This document shows, one piece after another, positions 35,660-46,684 of a stretch of DNA of 64,000 bases; positions within the stretch are counted from its first letter, which is position 1; each line of letters begins with the position of its first letter. The DNA is taken from NCBI RefSeq assembly GCF_018613675.1, contig NZ_JAGGPQ010000005.1, positions 62,001-126,000 of the forward strand, read 5' to 3'. A program made the translations under genes and the position numbers. The notes below the pieces were generated by a model. It saw only the letters and a program-made list of their open reading frames with translations. It ran no database searches and was not told where the DNA came from. This stretch comes from Arthrobacter sp. ISL-85 (lineage in GTDB: Bacteria; Actinomycetota; Actinomycetes; Actinomycetales; Micrococcaceae).

Positions 35660-37255
35660 TTGAAACTCGAACTGAAAGGGATCACGAAGCGATTCGGGTC
35701 CCTTGTAGCCAACGACCACATTGATTTGGTCGTCGAACCGGGACAGGTGCACTGCCTCCTTGGCGAAAACGGCGCAGGGAAATCCACCCTGATGAACGTG
35801 CTCTACGGCCTGTACGATCCCACCGAGGGTGAAATCCTGGTCGACGGCAAACCGGTGGTCTTCAAGGACCCCGGCGAGGCGATGGCGGCCGGTATCGGGA
35901 TGGTCCACCAGCACTTCATGCTCATCCCGGTCTTCACCGTGGCCGAGAACGTGGCGCTGGGCAATGAGACCACCAAAGCGGCCGGACTGCTTAACCTCGA
36001 AGCCACGCGTGGGAAGATCCGCAGCATCTCTGACCAGTACGGGTTCGACGTCGACCCCGATGCCATGGTGGAAGACCTGCCGGTCGGCGTCCAGCAGCGG
36101 GTCGAGATCATCAAGGCCCTGGTTCGTGATGCCGAAGTGCTCATCCTTGACGAACCCACCGCCGTGTTGACGCCCCAGGAGACCGACGAACTCCTCGACA
36201 TCATCCGGCAGCTGAAGCGCGACGGTAAGTCGATCGTCTTCATCTCCCACAAACTGCGTGAAGTCAAAGCCATCTCGGACACCATCACGGTCATCCGCCG
36301 CGGCAAGGTGGTGGGGCAGGCGGACCCCACGGCCTCTCCCACCGAACTGGCCTCCGCCATGGTGGGCCGGACCGTGAGCCTGACCCTGGACAAGGCGCCT
36401 GCCAAGACCGGCGACGTGTCGTTCAAGGTCCGCAACCTGACGGTGACGAACCACAACGGCCAGCACGTGGTCGATGACCTGTCCTTCGACATCGCCAAGG
36501 GCGAAGTGCTCGCCATCGCCGGAGTGCAAGGAAACGGCCAGACCGAACTGACCGAAGCCATCCTCGGTGTGCAGCCGCACGTGGCCGGGTCCATCACGCT
36601 CGACGGCGAGGAACTGCTTGGCAAGAGCGTCAAGCACGTCCTCGGCGCCGGAGTGGGCTTCGTCCCCGAGGACCGCACCCTCGACGGTCTCGTCGGAACG
36701 TTCACCATCTCCGAGAACATGATCCTGGACCTCTACGACAAAGCGCCCTTCGCTCGCGGCGTTGGCATGAAGCCGGGCGTGATCGCGGAGAACGCGGCCA
36801 GGAAGGTTGAGGAATTCGACGTCCGCACACCGTCCGTATCCGCCGCGGTGGGCACCCTCTCCGGCGGCAACCAGCAAAAAGTCGTCCTGGCCCGTGAGCT
36901 TTCGCGCCCGCTGCGCCTGTTCATCGCTTCACAGCCAACGCGCGGGCTCGACGTCGGCTCGATTGAATTCGTGCACAAGCGTGTCATCGCCGAGCGTGAC
37001 CACGGAACGCCGGTCATGATCGTCTCCACCGAACTGGACGAAGTGCTGCAACTGGCCGACCGGATCGCGGTGCTTTACCGCGGACGGCTGGTGGGGATCG
37101 TACCCGCCACCACCTCCCGGGACGTGCTGGGCCTGATGATGGCCGGGGTCCCGGCCGCCGAAGCCGAAGCCAGTGCCTCTGCCCACACACCCAGCGGCGC
37201 GACGACATCGGCGGTAACGGAGCCTGCCGGCCACGAAGGAGAAACCCATGTCTGA
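35660..37255 (+). CDS. Nucleoside ABC transporter, tandem ATP-binding protein (NupO type)
   Basis: About 531 residues with two ABC domains. Domain 1: Walker [10 protein letters not shown] (near residue 40) and [15 protein letters not shown]. Domain 2: P-loop region AGVQGNGQTELTEAIL, signature [15 protein letters not shown] and Walker B LFIASQPTRGLDVG. The TTG at 35660 puts the conserved LELKGITKRFG at the N-terminus; another TTG lies at 35648. The C-terminal ~35 residues are Ala/Thr-rich. It overlaps the next permease by 8 bases. Confidence 0.9.
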   Translation: MKLELKGITKRFGSLVANDHIDLVVEPGQVHCLLGENGAGKSTLMNVLYGLYDPTEGEILVDGKPVVFKDPGEAMAAGIGMVHQHFMLIPVFTVAENVALGNETTKAAGLLNLEATRGKIRSISDQYGFDVDPDAMVEDLPVGVQQRVEIIKALVRDAEVLILDEPTAVLTPQETDELLDIIRQLKRDGKSIVFISHKLREVKAISDTITVIRRGKVVGQADPTASPTELASAMVGRTVSLTLDKAPAKTGDVSFKVRNLTVTNHNGQHVVDDLSFDIAKGEVLAIAGVQGNGQTELTEAILGVQPHVAGSITLDGEELLGKSVKHVLGAGVGFVPEDRTLDGLVGTFTISENMILDLYDKAPFARGVGMKPGVIAENAARKVEEFDVRTPSVSAAVGTLSGGNQQKVVLARELSRPLRLFIASQPTRGLDVGSIEFVHKRVIAERDHGTPVMIVSTELDEVLQLADRIAVLYRGRLVGIVPATTSRDVLGLMMAGVPAAEAEASASAHTPSGATTSAVTEPAGHEGETHV

Positions 37256-38639
37256 GAAGACAACCCCGGAACCGCAGGCCACGAGCCCCGACGACAGCCC
37301 GGAGCCCGCCGACATCCGGGAGCCCGGCGGCACCACCTCCGAGGCTATGGCCTCAGACGTCGTCCTGGACACTGCCGGTGGCCAGATGCCGCCCTCCGCC
37401 GTTCCGGCAGCCACCCTGCGGCGCGGACGGGACCAGGACGGCAACGGATCCGTCCTTCACCAAATCTTCACGGGCAACGCCATGGTGTCCGTGCTCTCCG
37501 TGCTGCTCGCGATCGTGCTCGGCGGCATCCTGATGGCCGTGACCAACCCAAAGGTAGCGGTCACGGCCGGCTACTTCTTCGCACAGCCAGGGGACCTGTT
37601 GACCGAGGTCATTCGTCCCTACACTGCCCTGGTGCAGGGTTCCATCTTCAACTGGGCAGGCGCGGACCTGGCTGCACAGCTGTACCCGATCACCGAGACC
37701 CTCACCGTCGCCACCCCACTGATCTGCGCCGGGCTCGGCGTCGCGCTGGCGTTCCGCGCCGGCCTGTTCAACATCGGTGCGCAGGGGCAGATCATCTTCG
37801 GCGCGCTCTTCGGCGCCTATGTCGGCTTTGCCTGGCACCTGCCAATCGGCCTGCACCTGCTGGTCGTCATCCTGGCCGGGCTGGTCGGCGGCGCAGTCTG
37901 GGGCGGCGTCGTGGGTTTGCTGAAGGCACGGACCGGCGCGCATGAGGTGATCGTGACCATCATGCTGAACTACATCGCCAACTTCCTGCTGCTGTTCCTG
38001 CTCACCACCCCGGCTTTCCAGCGCAAGGGTTCAACCAACCCGATCTCCCCGTTCCTTGACTCCACCGCGTTGTTCCCCGAACTGCTCGGACCGCAATTCC
38101 GCCTGCACGCCGGCTTCCTGGTCGCCATAGCGGCCACCGCCTTCGTCTGGTGGCTGCTGAACCGCTCCACGATCGGTTTTGAATTCCGGGCCGTTGGGGC
38201 AAACCCCAGCGCGGCCCGCACCGCCGGCATCAATGTGGCCCGCAGCACCATCCTGGTGATGGCGATCGCCGGTGCGCTGGCAGGCCTGGCCGGTGTGGCC
38301 CAGGTGTCCGGCACGGAAAAGTACCTGTCCGGCGGTGTCGCCGCTTCCATTGGTTTTGATGCCATCACGGTTGCCCTTTTGGGACGTTCGACGCCGTGGG
38401 GAACCTTCTTCGCGGGCCTGCTCTTCGGCGCCTTCCGCGCCGGCGGCGTAGCCATGCAGGCCCAGACGCAGACGCCGATCGACATCGTGCTCGTCATCCA
38501 GTCCCTGATCGTGCTGTTCATCGCGGCACCGCCGCTGGTCCGTGCGATATTCGGACTCAACCCCCGTAAGAAGAAAACCACCACCAGTGGGACCGCCGGT
38601 TCGCGTACCAGCGGCATCAAGAGCGGAGCGGCAGCATGA
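37248..38639 (+). CDS. Nucleoside ABC transporter permease 1 (NupP type)
   Basis: 463 residues. Long soluble N-terminus (about 75 residues, acidic and Pro-rich) before the first helix VLSVLLAIVLGGILMAV. Around nine membrane segments follow, with the ATPase-contact loop FEFRAVGANPSAARTAGINV and the typical FDAITVALLGRSTPWG region. It overlaps permease 2 by 4 bases (ATGA). Confidence 0.9.
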   Translation: MSEKTTPEPQATSPDDSPEPADIREPGGTTSEAMASDVVLDTAGGQMPPSAVPAATLRRGRDQDGNGSVLHQIFTGNAMVSVLSVLLAIVLGGILMAVTNPKVAVTAGYFFAQPGDLLTEVIRPYTALVQGSIFNWAGADLAAQLYPITETLTVATPLICAGLGVALAFRAGLFNIGAQGQIIFGALFGAYVGFAWHLPIGLHLLVVILAGLVGGAVWGGVVGLLKARTGAHEVIVTIMLNYIANFLLLFLLTTPAFQRKGSTNPISPFLDSTALFPELLGPQFRLHAGFLVAIAATAFVWWLLNRSTIGFEFRAVGANPSAARTAGINVARSTILVMAIAGALAGLAGVAQVSGTEKYLSGGVAASIGFDAITVALLGRSTPWGTFFAGLLFGAFRAGGVAMQAQTQTPIDIVLVIQSLIVLFIAAPPLVRAIFGLNPRKKKTTTSGTAGSRTSGIKSGAAA

Positions 38640-40156
38640 GCGCCACGACACAATCTCCCGCCGGCAAACAGCCCGGCACCGGAGAAGGAACCGGCAATAC
38701 CCCCGGAGCCAGCCGCGCCGGAGGTCCGGCAAGCACAACGGAACTCGTGAGCTGGAAAGCCGGCATCGGCCTGGGCCTGCTCGCCCTCCTGGGCACCCTG
38801 CTGTTCGGGTTCCTGGCCAACCCAAAGTCTGCCGGGTTCCGGATCGCTGAGGCCCGCGATCCGAACGCCTCCTCCACCGCAGCCTGGGTTACCCTCGCCG
38901 TGGCCCTGGCCGCCGCCGCCTACGTCGGCTACCGCTGGCTCAGCCAGCGGCGCGAGGGCGGGGGAGTGGACCGTTGGATCCCCGCCACCACAATTTCCGC
39001 CGTCGTGGTCCTGGGCCTGGCCGCCCTGGGCGTCGCCCGGGTGGAGAAGATTACCGTTCCCTCGATGGCGCTGGGCTGGATCTGCTCCGTCCTGCTGCTC
39101 GCCCTGGCCGGATACGCCTGCTTCCTGACCGTGCAGCGGCGGCGCACCCCCGGATGGGTGGGCGGTGTCTTCGCAGTGGTCTTCCTCGTCGGATTCATGA
39201 TCTGGATCGTGGCGGGCGGCCGTGATCCCGAGCCGTCCATTTCCCTCGGCGGCCTCCTGGCCGGTGCAGTGACCCTGGCCGTACCCTTGGTGTTTGGCTC
39301 GTTGTCCGGTGTGCTGTGCGAACGGGCCGGCGTGGTCAACATCGCCATCGAAGGCCAGCTCCTGCTCGGCGCGTTTTCCGCCGCCGTCGTGGCCACCATG
39401 ACCGGCAACGTCTATGTGGGGCTCATCTCCGCCGCCGTGGCCGGTGCGCTTGTGTCCCTGGTCCTGGCCCTGGTGAGCATCAAGTACCTGGTCAACCAGA
39501 TCATCGTCGGCGTGGTGCTCAACGTCCTGATCAGCGGCCTCACCAGCTTCCTGTTCTCCACCCTGCTCACGGCGGACCCCGAACACCTCAACAAGCCCGG
39601 CCGGCTGCAGGCAGTGGATATCCCGTTCCTCTCCGACATCCCGATCATCGGCCCCATCCTGTTCCGCCAGTCGCTGGTGGGCTACCTCATGTACGTGGCC
39701 GTTATCGTCGTGTACGTCGGGCTGTTCCACACCAAATGGGGCCTGCGCGTGCGTGCCGTCGGCGAACACCCTCAAGCGGCTGACACCGTGGGAATCAACG
39801 TCAATCGGACCCGCTTCATCAACGTCCTCATGGGCGGCGCGATCGCCGGCATCGGCGGTTCCTTCTTCACCCTGGTGTCAGTGGACGCCTTCAGCAAGGA
39901 CATGTCCGGCGGCCGCGGCTACATCGCCCTTGCCGCCATGATCTTCGGCCGCTGGAATCCCATCGGGGCCTTCCTGGCCGCGTTGCTTTTCGGGTTCGCC
40001 GACAACCTGCAGAGCATCATCACCATCATCGGTTCGCCTGTGCCCAGCCAGTTCATGGCGATGCTGCCCTACGCCCTGACTGTCATCGCGGTGGCCGGCC
40101 TGGTAGGACGATCCAGGCCCCCCGCGGCCGACGGCATACCGTACGTCAAGGGATGA
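38636..40156 (+). CDS. Nucleoside ABC transporter permease 2 (NupQ type)
   Basis: 506 residues, longer than most NupQ proteins. Residues about 1-45 are low-complexity, then several helices up to about residue 190 precede the canonical domain, which begins GGLLAGAVTLAVPLVFGSLSGVLCERAGVVNIAIEG. The ATPase-contact loop is WGLRVRAVGEHPQAADTVGINV. The extra N-terminal helices (about residues 45-185) are unlike the core of the family and may be lineage-specific. Confidence 0.88.
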   Translation: MSATTQSPAGKQPGTGEGTGNTPGASRAGGPASTTELVSWKAGIGLGLLALLGTLLFGFLANPKSAGFRIAEARDPNASSTAAWVTLAVALAAAAYVGYRWLSQRREGGGVDRWIPATTISAVVVLGLAALGVARVEKITVPSMALGWICSVLLLALAGYACFLTVQRRRTPGWVGGVFAVVFLVGFMIWIVAGGRDPEPSISLGGLLAGAVTLAVPLVFGSLSGVLCERAGVVNIAIEGQLLLGAFSAAVVATMTGNVYVGLISAAVAGALVSLVLALVSIKYLVNQIIVGVVLNVLISGLTSFLFSTLLTADPEHLNKPGRLQAVDIPFLSDIPIIGPILFRQSLVGYLMYVAVIVVYVGLFHTKWGLRVRAVGEHPQAADTVGINVNRTRFINVLMGGAIAGIGGSFFTLVSVDAFSKDMSGGRGYIALAAMIFGRWNPIGAFLAALLFGFADNLQSIITIIGSPVPSQFMAMLPYALTVIAVAGLVGRSRPPAADGIPYVKG

Positions 40157-40161
40157 CCGCC

Positions 40162-40569
40162 ATGGACAACGCGCAAACGGTGGACTGGGCAGCCCTGGAG
40201 GTTGCCGCCGTCGCTGCCATGAAGAATGCCTACGCCCCGTACTCAAAATTTCCGGTGGGAGCCGCGGCGCTGACCGGGGACGGCCGGATTGTCAGCGGCT
40301 GCAACGTGGAGAACGCCAGCTATGGGCTGACCCTCTGCGCCGAGTGCGTCCTGGTGGGTGAACTGCAGATGACCGGCGGCGGCCTGCTGCGGGCCTTCTA
40401 CTGCGTGGATGGGGCGGGCAACGTGCTCATGCCCTGCGGCAGGTGCCGGCAGTTGCTCTACGAATTCAGGGCCCCCGACATGCAGCTCATGACCAGCCAA
40501 GGCATCAAAACCATGGACCAGGTGCTGCCCGACGCCTTTGGTCCCGAACACCTGGAGGAGACCCAATGA
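40162..40569 (+). CDS. cdd: Cytidine deaminase
   Basis: 135 residues. Converts cytidine and deoxycytidine to uridine forms. Zinc ligands are in LCAECVLVGEL (Cys-Ala-Glu) and MPCGRCRQLL; the substrate loop is CNVENASYGLT. ATG 40162 has AAGGGATG at better spacing than ATG 40153, which overlaps the permease stop; both are in frame. The final ATGA overlaps deoA. Confidence 0.95.
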   Translation: MDNAQTVDWAALEVAAVAAMKNAYAPYSKFPVGAAALTGDGRIVSGCNVENASYGLTLCAECVLVGELQMTGGGLLRAFYCVDGAGNVLMPCGRCRQLLYEFRAPDMQLMTSQGIKTMDQVLPDAFGPEHLEETQ

Positions 40570-41882
40570 CCGGCAGCAAAGCCGAGGCGTTCGACGCCGT
40601 TGACATCATCCGCACCAAGCGCGACAAGGGGACGCTGAGCCCCGAACAGATCGACTGGACCATCGACGCGTACACCCGGGGAGCCATAGCTGACGAACAA
40701 ATGGCAGCCCTCAACATGGCCATCCTGCTCAACGGCATGGACCGTGCCGAAATTGCCCGCTGGACGGCCGCCATGATTGCGTCCGGGGAGCGAATGGATT
40801 TCTCCAGCCTTAGGCGTCCCGACGGCGGCCTGAAGTACACCACGGACAAGCACTCCACCGGCGGGGTAGGGGACAAGATCACCCTGCCGCTGGCCCCCCT
40901 GGTGGCTGTATTCGGCGTCGCCGTCCCACAGCTGTCCGGCCGCGGCCTGGGCCACACCGGCGGCACGCTGGACAAGCTCGAGTCGATTCCGGGGTGGCGC
41001 GCAGGCCTGTCCAACGACGAAATCCTGGCCCAGCTCCAGGACGTGGGGGCGGTGATCTGCGCCGCCGGTTCCGGCCTGGCACCCGCGGACAAGAAGCTCT
41101 ACGCGCTGCGCGACGTCACCGGAACGGTTGAGGCCATCCCGCTGATCGCCTCCTCCATTATGAGCAAGAAGATCGCCGAGGGCACCGGATCGCTGGTCCT
41201 GGACGTCAAGGTGGGCAGCGGTGCCTTCATGAAGGACGAAGCCAAAGCCCGCGAACTGGCCGAAACCATGGTGGCGCTCGGCAAGGACGCGGGGGTTAAC
41301 ACCGTCGCCCTGCTGACCAACATGAACACCCCGCTGGGCCTCACCGCCGGCAACGCCATTGAAGTCGAGGAATCGGTGGAGGTGCTGGCAGGCGGCGGCC
41401 CGGAGGACGTGGTGGAGTTGACCGTCCGGCTCGCCGAAGAGATGCTCGCCTGTGCAGGCGTGCACGACGCCGACCCAGCCGCCGCCCTCAAGGACGGCCG
41501 GGCCATGGACGTCTGGAACCGGATGATCGCCGGGCAGGGCGGTGACCCCCGCGCCGCCCTGCCCGTGGCGCGGGAATCCGACGTCGTCTACGCCCCTGCC
41601 GACGGGGTGCTGGTGGAACTGGATGCGCTCGCAGTCGGTGTCGCTGCATGGCGGTTGGGGGCCGGCCGCGCCCGCAAGGAGGACGCAGTCCAGGCGGGGG
41701 CCGGGGTGCGCATGCACGCCAAGCCCGGTGCCACCGTGCGTGCAGGGGAACCTCTGATGACACTGCTCACCGACACCCCGGAGCGGTTCGCCCGCGCCCG
41801 GGAAGCCCTGGAACACGCCGTGGTCATCGCTCCGGAAGGTTCGCGGCCTGCCCAGCAGCTCATTATCGACCGCATAGCATAG
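40566..41882 (+). CDS. deoA: Thymidine phosphorylase
   Basis: 438 residues. Splits thymidine or deoxyuridine with phosphate into base and deoxyribose-1-phosphate. Visible motifs: KHSTGGVGDKITLPLAPLVA, the pyrimidine-phosphorylase signature SGRGLGHTGGTLDKLES, and SSIMSKKIAEGTGSLVLDVKVGSGAFM. Coupled to cdd by a 4-base overlap, so imported cytidine can be deaminated and pyrimidine nucleosides cleaved at once. An open frame upstream to 40443 is not used. Confidence 0.95.
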   Translation: MTGSKAEAFDAVDIIRTKRDKGTLSPEQIDWTIDAYTRGAIADEQMAALNMAILLNGMDRAEIARWTAAMIASGERMDFSSLRRPDGGLKYTTDKHSTGGVGDKITLPLAPLVAVFGVAVPQLSGRGLGHTGGTLDKLESIPGWRAGLSNDEILAQLQDVGAVICAAGSGLAPADKKLYALRDVTGTVEAIPLIASSIMSKKIAEGTGSLVLDVKVGSGAFMKDEAKARELAETMVALGKDAGVNTVALLTNMNTPLGLTAGNAIEVEESVEVLAGGGPEDVVELTVRLAEEMLACAGVHDADPAAALKDGRAMDVWNRMIAGQGGDPRAALPVARESDVVYAPADGVLVELDALAVGVAAWRLGAGRARKEDAVQAGAGVRMHAKPGATVRAGEPLMTLLTDTPERFARAREALEHAVVIAPEGSRPAQQLIIDRIA

Positions 41883-41888
41883 GGACCA

Positions 41889-42518
41889 ATGCAGGCCATC
41901 AATGACTTCATCCTCGCCGCAGCCGGCCAGCCGTGGGTGCTGGTCCTGGTGCTGGCCTGCTGTGTCATTGACGGCTTCTTTCCGCCCATTCCCAGTGAAT
42001 CCGTAGTGGTGGGCCTCGCCGCCGTGGCGGCCACCGCGGATGTGCCCAACCCCTTGGTCCTGGCAGTCGTGGCCGCCGCCGGGGCCTTCCTGGGCGACAA
42101 CATTGCGTACCTGCTGGGCCGCCGGGTGGGTACCAGCCGCTGGGCCTGGATGCGGGGACCGCGCATGCAGGCCGCGTTCCGCTGGGCCGGCAGGGAACTG
42201 CGCAAGCGGCCCGCGTCACTGATCCTGGTGGCGCGATTCGTTCCGATCGGACGGGTGGCGGTCAACCTGACCGCCGGGGTCACCCACTACCACCACTTGC
42301 GGTTCGTGGGCCTGACCATCCTTTCAGCAAGCCTGTGGGCCTGCTACTCGGTGGCGGTCGGGCTCTTCTTCGGCCAGTGGTTTGAGGACAACCACATCCT
42401 TGGCGCTGCAATCGCCATTGTCTGCGCGGTTGCGCTGGGCATTGTGGTGGACCTGGCGATCAACAAAATCCGGGGTAAAACCAACGTGATGGAACGGATC
42501 CGGGAACCTGGGGCCTGA
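41889..42518 (+). CDS. DedA-family membrane protein 1
   Basis: 209 residues of the DedA (SNARE-associated/VTT) family, thought to be lipid scramblases or undecaprenyl-phosphate flippases. Features: FPPIPSESVVVGLAA, a short loop GDNIAYLLGRRVG, and ARFVPIGRVAVNLTAG with the conserved Arg. It begins seven bases after the deoA stop, so it may be read from the nucleoside operon, although the function is unrelated. Confidence 0.9.
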   Translation: MQAINDFILAAAGQPWVLVLVLACCVIDGFFPPIPSESVVVGLAAVAATADVPNPLVLAVVAAAGAFLGDNIAYLLGRRVGTSRWAWMRGPRMQAAFRWAGRELRKRPASLILVARFVPIGRVAVNLTAGVTHYHHLRFVGLTILSASLWACYSVAVGLFFGQWFEDNHILGAAIAIVCAVALGIVVDLAINKIRGKTNVMERIREPGA

Positions 42519-42651
42519 GCAGCGCGTTTAAGGGGTAATTAGGGCCATTCGGGCGTAGCGGACAGGGCCCGGAGCGTGGGACACTTAGGAACGATTTCCG
42601 CTTTGGCTGCGGCACTTTAGCTGTGTCATTTTTATACAGGAGCAACACCGC

Positions 42652-43377
42652 GTGGAGTTTATTAATGAGGCCGTGCTCCATGCAGCGGGCCAGTGGTGGA
42701 TTTACCCGGCGCTGCTGGTGTTCTTCTTCGTGGACGGCTTCGCCATGGTGGTCCCCAGCGAGACGCTCATCGTGGCGCTCGCAGCCTTCTCCCGGCACAG
42801 CGGCGAACCCAACCTTTGGATCCTCGGCCTCACGGCACTGGTCGGCGCCATCTGCGGGGACAACATGGCCTACCTGCTCGGCCGCAAGATCGGCCTGGAG
42901 CGTTGGGGCTGGATGCGCCGGCCCAAGGTTCGGAAAGTCTTCGCCTGGGCCCGCTATGAGCTTGAAAAACGCGGCGCGGTGCTGATCTTCACAGCACGGT
43001 ACATCCCCTGGGGACGCGTCGCCGTCAACTACGTGGCCGGAAGCACCGGCTTCTCGCACCGCCGGTTCTTCGTTTTCGACGCCTTTGCCTGCGTGACCTG
43101 GGTGGGCTACTCCCTTGGCATCGGCGTGCTGGCCAGCTCGTTCCCGTGGCTGCACCACAACCCGCTGCTCAGCGCGGGCATCGCCGTCGTGTTCGCCATT
43201 GTCCTGGGCGTGGCCATCGACCACCTGCTCCGCTGGTGGCACAAACGGCTGGGCCGGCACGACGCACAGGATGCGGACGGACCGAGTGAAGAGTCCTCCG
43301 GTTCCGGGCAGGAAGGCCGGCCCGGCGCGCAGGCCCTGGTGGTGCCCTCGGCAAAGACCCGTCCAGCGGCAAAGTAG
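42652..43377 (+). CDS. DedA-family membrane protein 2
   Basis: 241 residues, a paralogue of the preceding gene: VDGFAMVVPSETLIVALAA, GDNMAYLLGRKIG and ARYIPWGRVAVNYVAGST correspond block by block. The last ~40 residues are a hydrophilic, probably cytoplasmic tail (RRHDAQDADGPSEESSG-like) absent from copy 1. GTG start. The 133-base gap before it suggests its own promoter. Confidence 0.9.
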   Translation: MEFINEAVLHAAGQWWIYPALLVFFFVDGFAMVVPSETLIVALAAFSRHSGEPNLWILGLTALVGAICGDNMAYLLGRKIGLERWGWMRRPKVRKVFAWARYELEKRGAVLIFTARYIPWGRVAVNYVAGSTGFSHRRFFVFDAFACVTWVGYSLGIGVLASSFPWLHHNPLLSAGIAVVFAIVLGVAIDHLLRWWHKRLGRHDAQDADGPSEESSGSGQEGRPGAQALVVPSAKTRPAAK

Positions 43378-43381
43378 CGGG

Positions 43382-43437
43382 CGGCTTTGCACGGCTGGCT
43401 TTGAGCTGCCGGCTTTGAACGGCTGGCTTTGAACTCC
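43382..43437. repeat. 28-base imperfect tandem repeat
   Basis: Copy 1 at 43382-43409 and copy 2 at 43410-43437 differ at a few positions; each holds two CGGCTTTG or TGGCTTTG sub-units, so it is also a four-unit short repeat. It fills the gap between the second DedA gene and add. Confidence 0.75.
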
Positions 43438-43458
43438 GGCCCACCCTAAGGTGGGAAC

Positions 43459-44595
43459 GTGACTGAGCCCATTGTTGACGCTGCCCCTGCCATCGATTTT
43501 GACCTGAAGAGCCTGCCCAAGGTTTCCCTTCACGACCACTTGGACGGAGGACTCCGTCCGGCCACCATCATCGAACTGGCGGAGGCCGTTGGCCACACGC
43601 TCCCCTCAACGGACCCGGTGGCCCTGGGGCAGTGGTTCCGCGAATCGGCCGACTCCGGGTCCCTGGTCCGGTACCTGGAGACGTTCGACCACACCGTGGC
43701 CGTCATGCAGACCTTCGACGGCCTGTTCCGGGTGGCCAAGGAGTTCGTCGAGGACCTCGCGGACGACGGCGTGGTGTACGGCGAAGTGCGCTGGGCGCCG
43801 GAGCAGCACCTCCAGAAGGGGCTCAGCCTTGATGAGGCCGTGGAGGCGGTACAGGAAGGCCTGGAAGCGGGTGTCGAGGCCGTCTCCGAGACCGGGCGCG
43901 AGATCCAGGTGGGCCAACTGATCACCGCGATGCGACACGCCGACCGGGGGCAGGAGATCGCTGAACTGGCCGTGCGCCACCGCAACAAGGGTGCCGTGGG
44001 CTTTGACATCGCCGGGGCAGAGGACGGGTTCCTTCCCAGCCGTTTCAAGGACGCCTTCACGTACCTTGCCCAGCATAATTTCCCCGCCACCGTGCACGCG
44101 GGCGAGGCTGCCGGGCTGGAGAGCATCCAGTCCGCGCTGGTGGACGGCCGCGCCCTGCGGCTGGGACACGGCGTCCGCATCGCCGAGGACATCATGGTGG
44201 AATTCGACGACGACGAAGACGCCGGGGATACCGTGGGCCTGGTCACCCTCGGCGACCTCTCCAGCTGGGTCCGCGACCGCGGCATCGCCCTGGAGATCTG
44301 CCCTTCCTCCAACCTCCAGACCGGCGCGATCGCGGAGTTCGGCGAAGGCATCGAAAGCCACCCCCTGGACATGCTCTACCAGCTGGGCTTCAACGTCACC
44401 ATCAACACCGACAACCGGCTGATGAGCGGCGTCACCCTGACCGACGAGTTCAACCTGCTGGTGGAAACCTTCGACTACGACCTCGACGACCTGCTGGAGC
44501 TGACCCTGAACGCCGCCGAGGCATCCTTCCTGCCACTGGAGGAAAAGGAAGCGCTGGTGGAGTACATCAACGACGCCTACGCCAACCTTGGCTGA
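43459..44595 (+). CDS. add: Adenosine deaminase
   Basis: 378 residues. Zinc hydrolase converting adenosine and deoxyadenosine to inosine forms. Metal and catalytic motifs: SLHDHLDGGLRP (His-x-His), ATVHAGEAAG, and NTDNRLMSGV with the late Asp; CPSSNLQTGAI is family-typical. GTG start. It completes the nucleoside-salvage set of this region. The stop overlaps the start of mazG by 8 bases. Confidence 0.95.
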   Translation: MTEPIVDAAPAIDFDLKSLPKVSLHDHLDGGLRPATIIELAEAVGHTLPSTDPVALGQWFRESADSGSLVRYLETFDHTVAVMQTFDGLFRVAKEFVEDLADDGVVYGEVRWAPEQHLQKGLSLDEAVEAVQEGLEAGVEAVSETGREIQVGQLITAMRHADRGQEIAELAVRHRNKGAVGFDIAGAEDGFLPSRFKDAFTYLAQHNFPATVHAGEAAGLESIQSALVDGRALRLGHGVRIAEDIMVEFDDDEDAGDTVGLVTLGDLSSWVRDRGIALEICPSSNLQTGAIAEFGEGIESHPLDMLYQLGFNVTINTDNRLMSGVTLTDEFNLLVETFDYDLDDLLELTLNAAEASFLPLEEKEALVEYINDAYANLG

Positions 44596-45265
44596 CCCGC
44601 CTCCCGGGCCCAGCAGCTCCGCCACGGCGGAGCTGCTGGAGAAAATCGCCCAACTGCGCGAGCACTGCCCCTGGATGGGCGCGCTGACGCACGCATCGCT
44701 GGTGGAATTCCTCCTTGAGGAGGCCTACGAGGTGGCTGAGACCATCGAAGAGGGCCACCCCGACGCCGAACTCCGGGGCGAGCTGGGGGACGTCCTGCTC
44801 CAGGTGGTGCTGCACGCCCGGCTAGCCCAGGAACGCGGCGCCTTCACGTTCGACGACGTGGCTCGCGGCCTGGCTGCCAAAATGGTCCGCCGGAATCCCC
44901 ACGTTTTCCGGCCTGACGGCTCCCTGCAGGACAGCTTCCCGGCCACCGTTGCGGAGATCGAGCATAAATGGGATGCCGTCAAGCGGGCCGAAAAGCCGGA
45001 ACGGAGGGATCCCTTCGAAGGAATCCCGCGCGCCCTTCCCGCACTGGCCAGGGCACAAAAGTCGCTTGACCGTGCAGCCCGCGCCGGCCTCGGACTTCCT
45101 CCGGGGGCTCCCGTCCCCGAAAGCGAGGAGGAGCTGGGAACCCTGCTGCTCGCCGTCGTGCGCTCCGCCCGGGACAACGGCATGGACGCCGAGCGGGCCC
45201 TGCGCGCCGCCGTCCGCCGGTACCAAAACGATCCGGCCGACCAAAATGACCCAGCGCCATCATGA
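44588..45265 (+). CDS. mazG: MazG-family nucleoside triphosphate pyrophosphohydrolase
   Basis: 225 residues. Removes pyrophosphate from NTPs, possibly non-canonical ones. The metal motif EExxE...ExxD is present as LLEEAYEVAETIEEG ... ELRGELGDVLLQ. TTG start inside the end of add. The N-terminal domain is complete; the C-terminal half (LPALARAQKSLDRAARAGL...) matches the second MazG repeat only loosely, and length is shorter than E. coli MazG. Confidence 0.9.
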   Translation: MADPPPGPSSSATAELLEKIAQLREHCPWMGALTHASLVEFLLEEAYEVAETIEEGHPDAELRGELGDVLLQVVLHARLAQERGAFTFDDVARGLAAKMVRRNPHVFRPDGSLQDSFPATVAEIEHKWDAVKRAEKPERRDPFEGIPRALPALARAQKSLDRAARAGLGLPPGAPVPESEEELGTLLLAVVRSARDNGMDAERALRAAVRRYQNDPADQNDPAPS

Positions 45266-45362
45266 CGTCCAGGCCTTGACCGGTTTGAGTAACCCGGAGC
45301 ACTCTCGACTAGGCTGGACCGTGACGAGTACGTCGAGTTTTCTGCCTGATTCCCCCCGTTAA

Positions 45363-46664
<1,302 letters not shown>

Positions 46665-46684
46665 TAACCGCCTAAACCCATCCG

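Noticed and set aside
37970..39775. 601-residue open frame on the minus strand
   Set aside because: Antisense to the two nucleoside permeases, which show clear membrane topology and family motifs.
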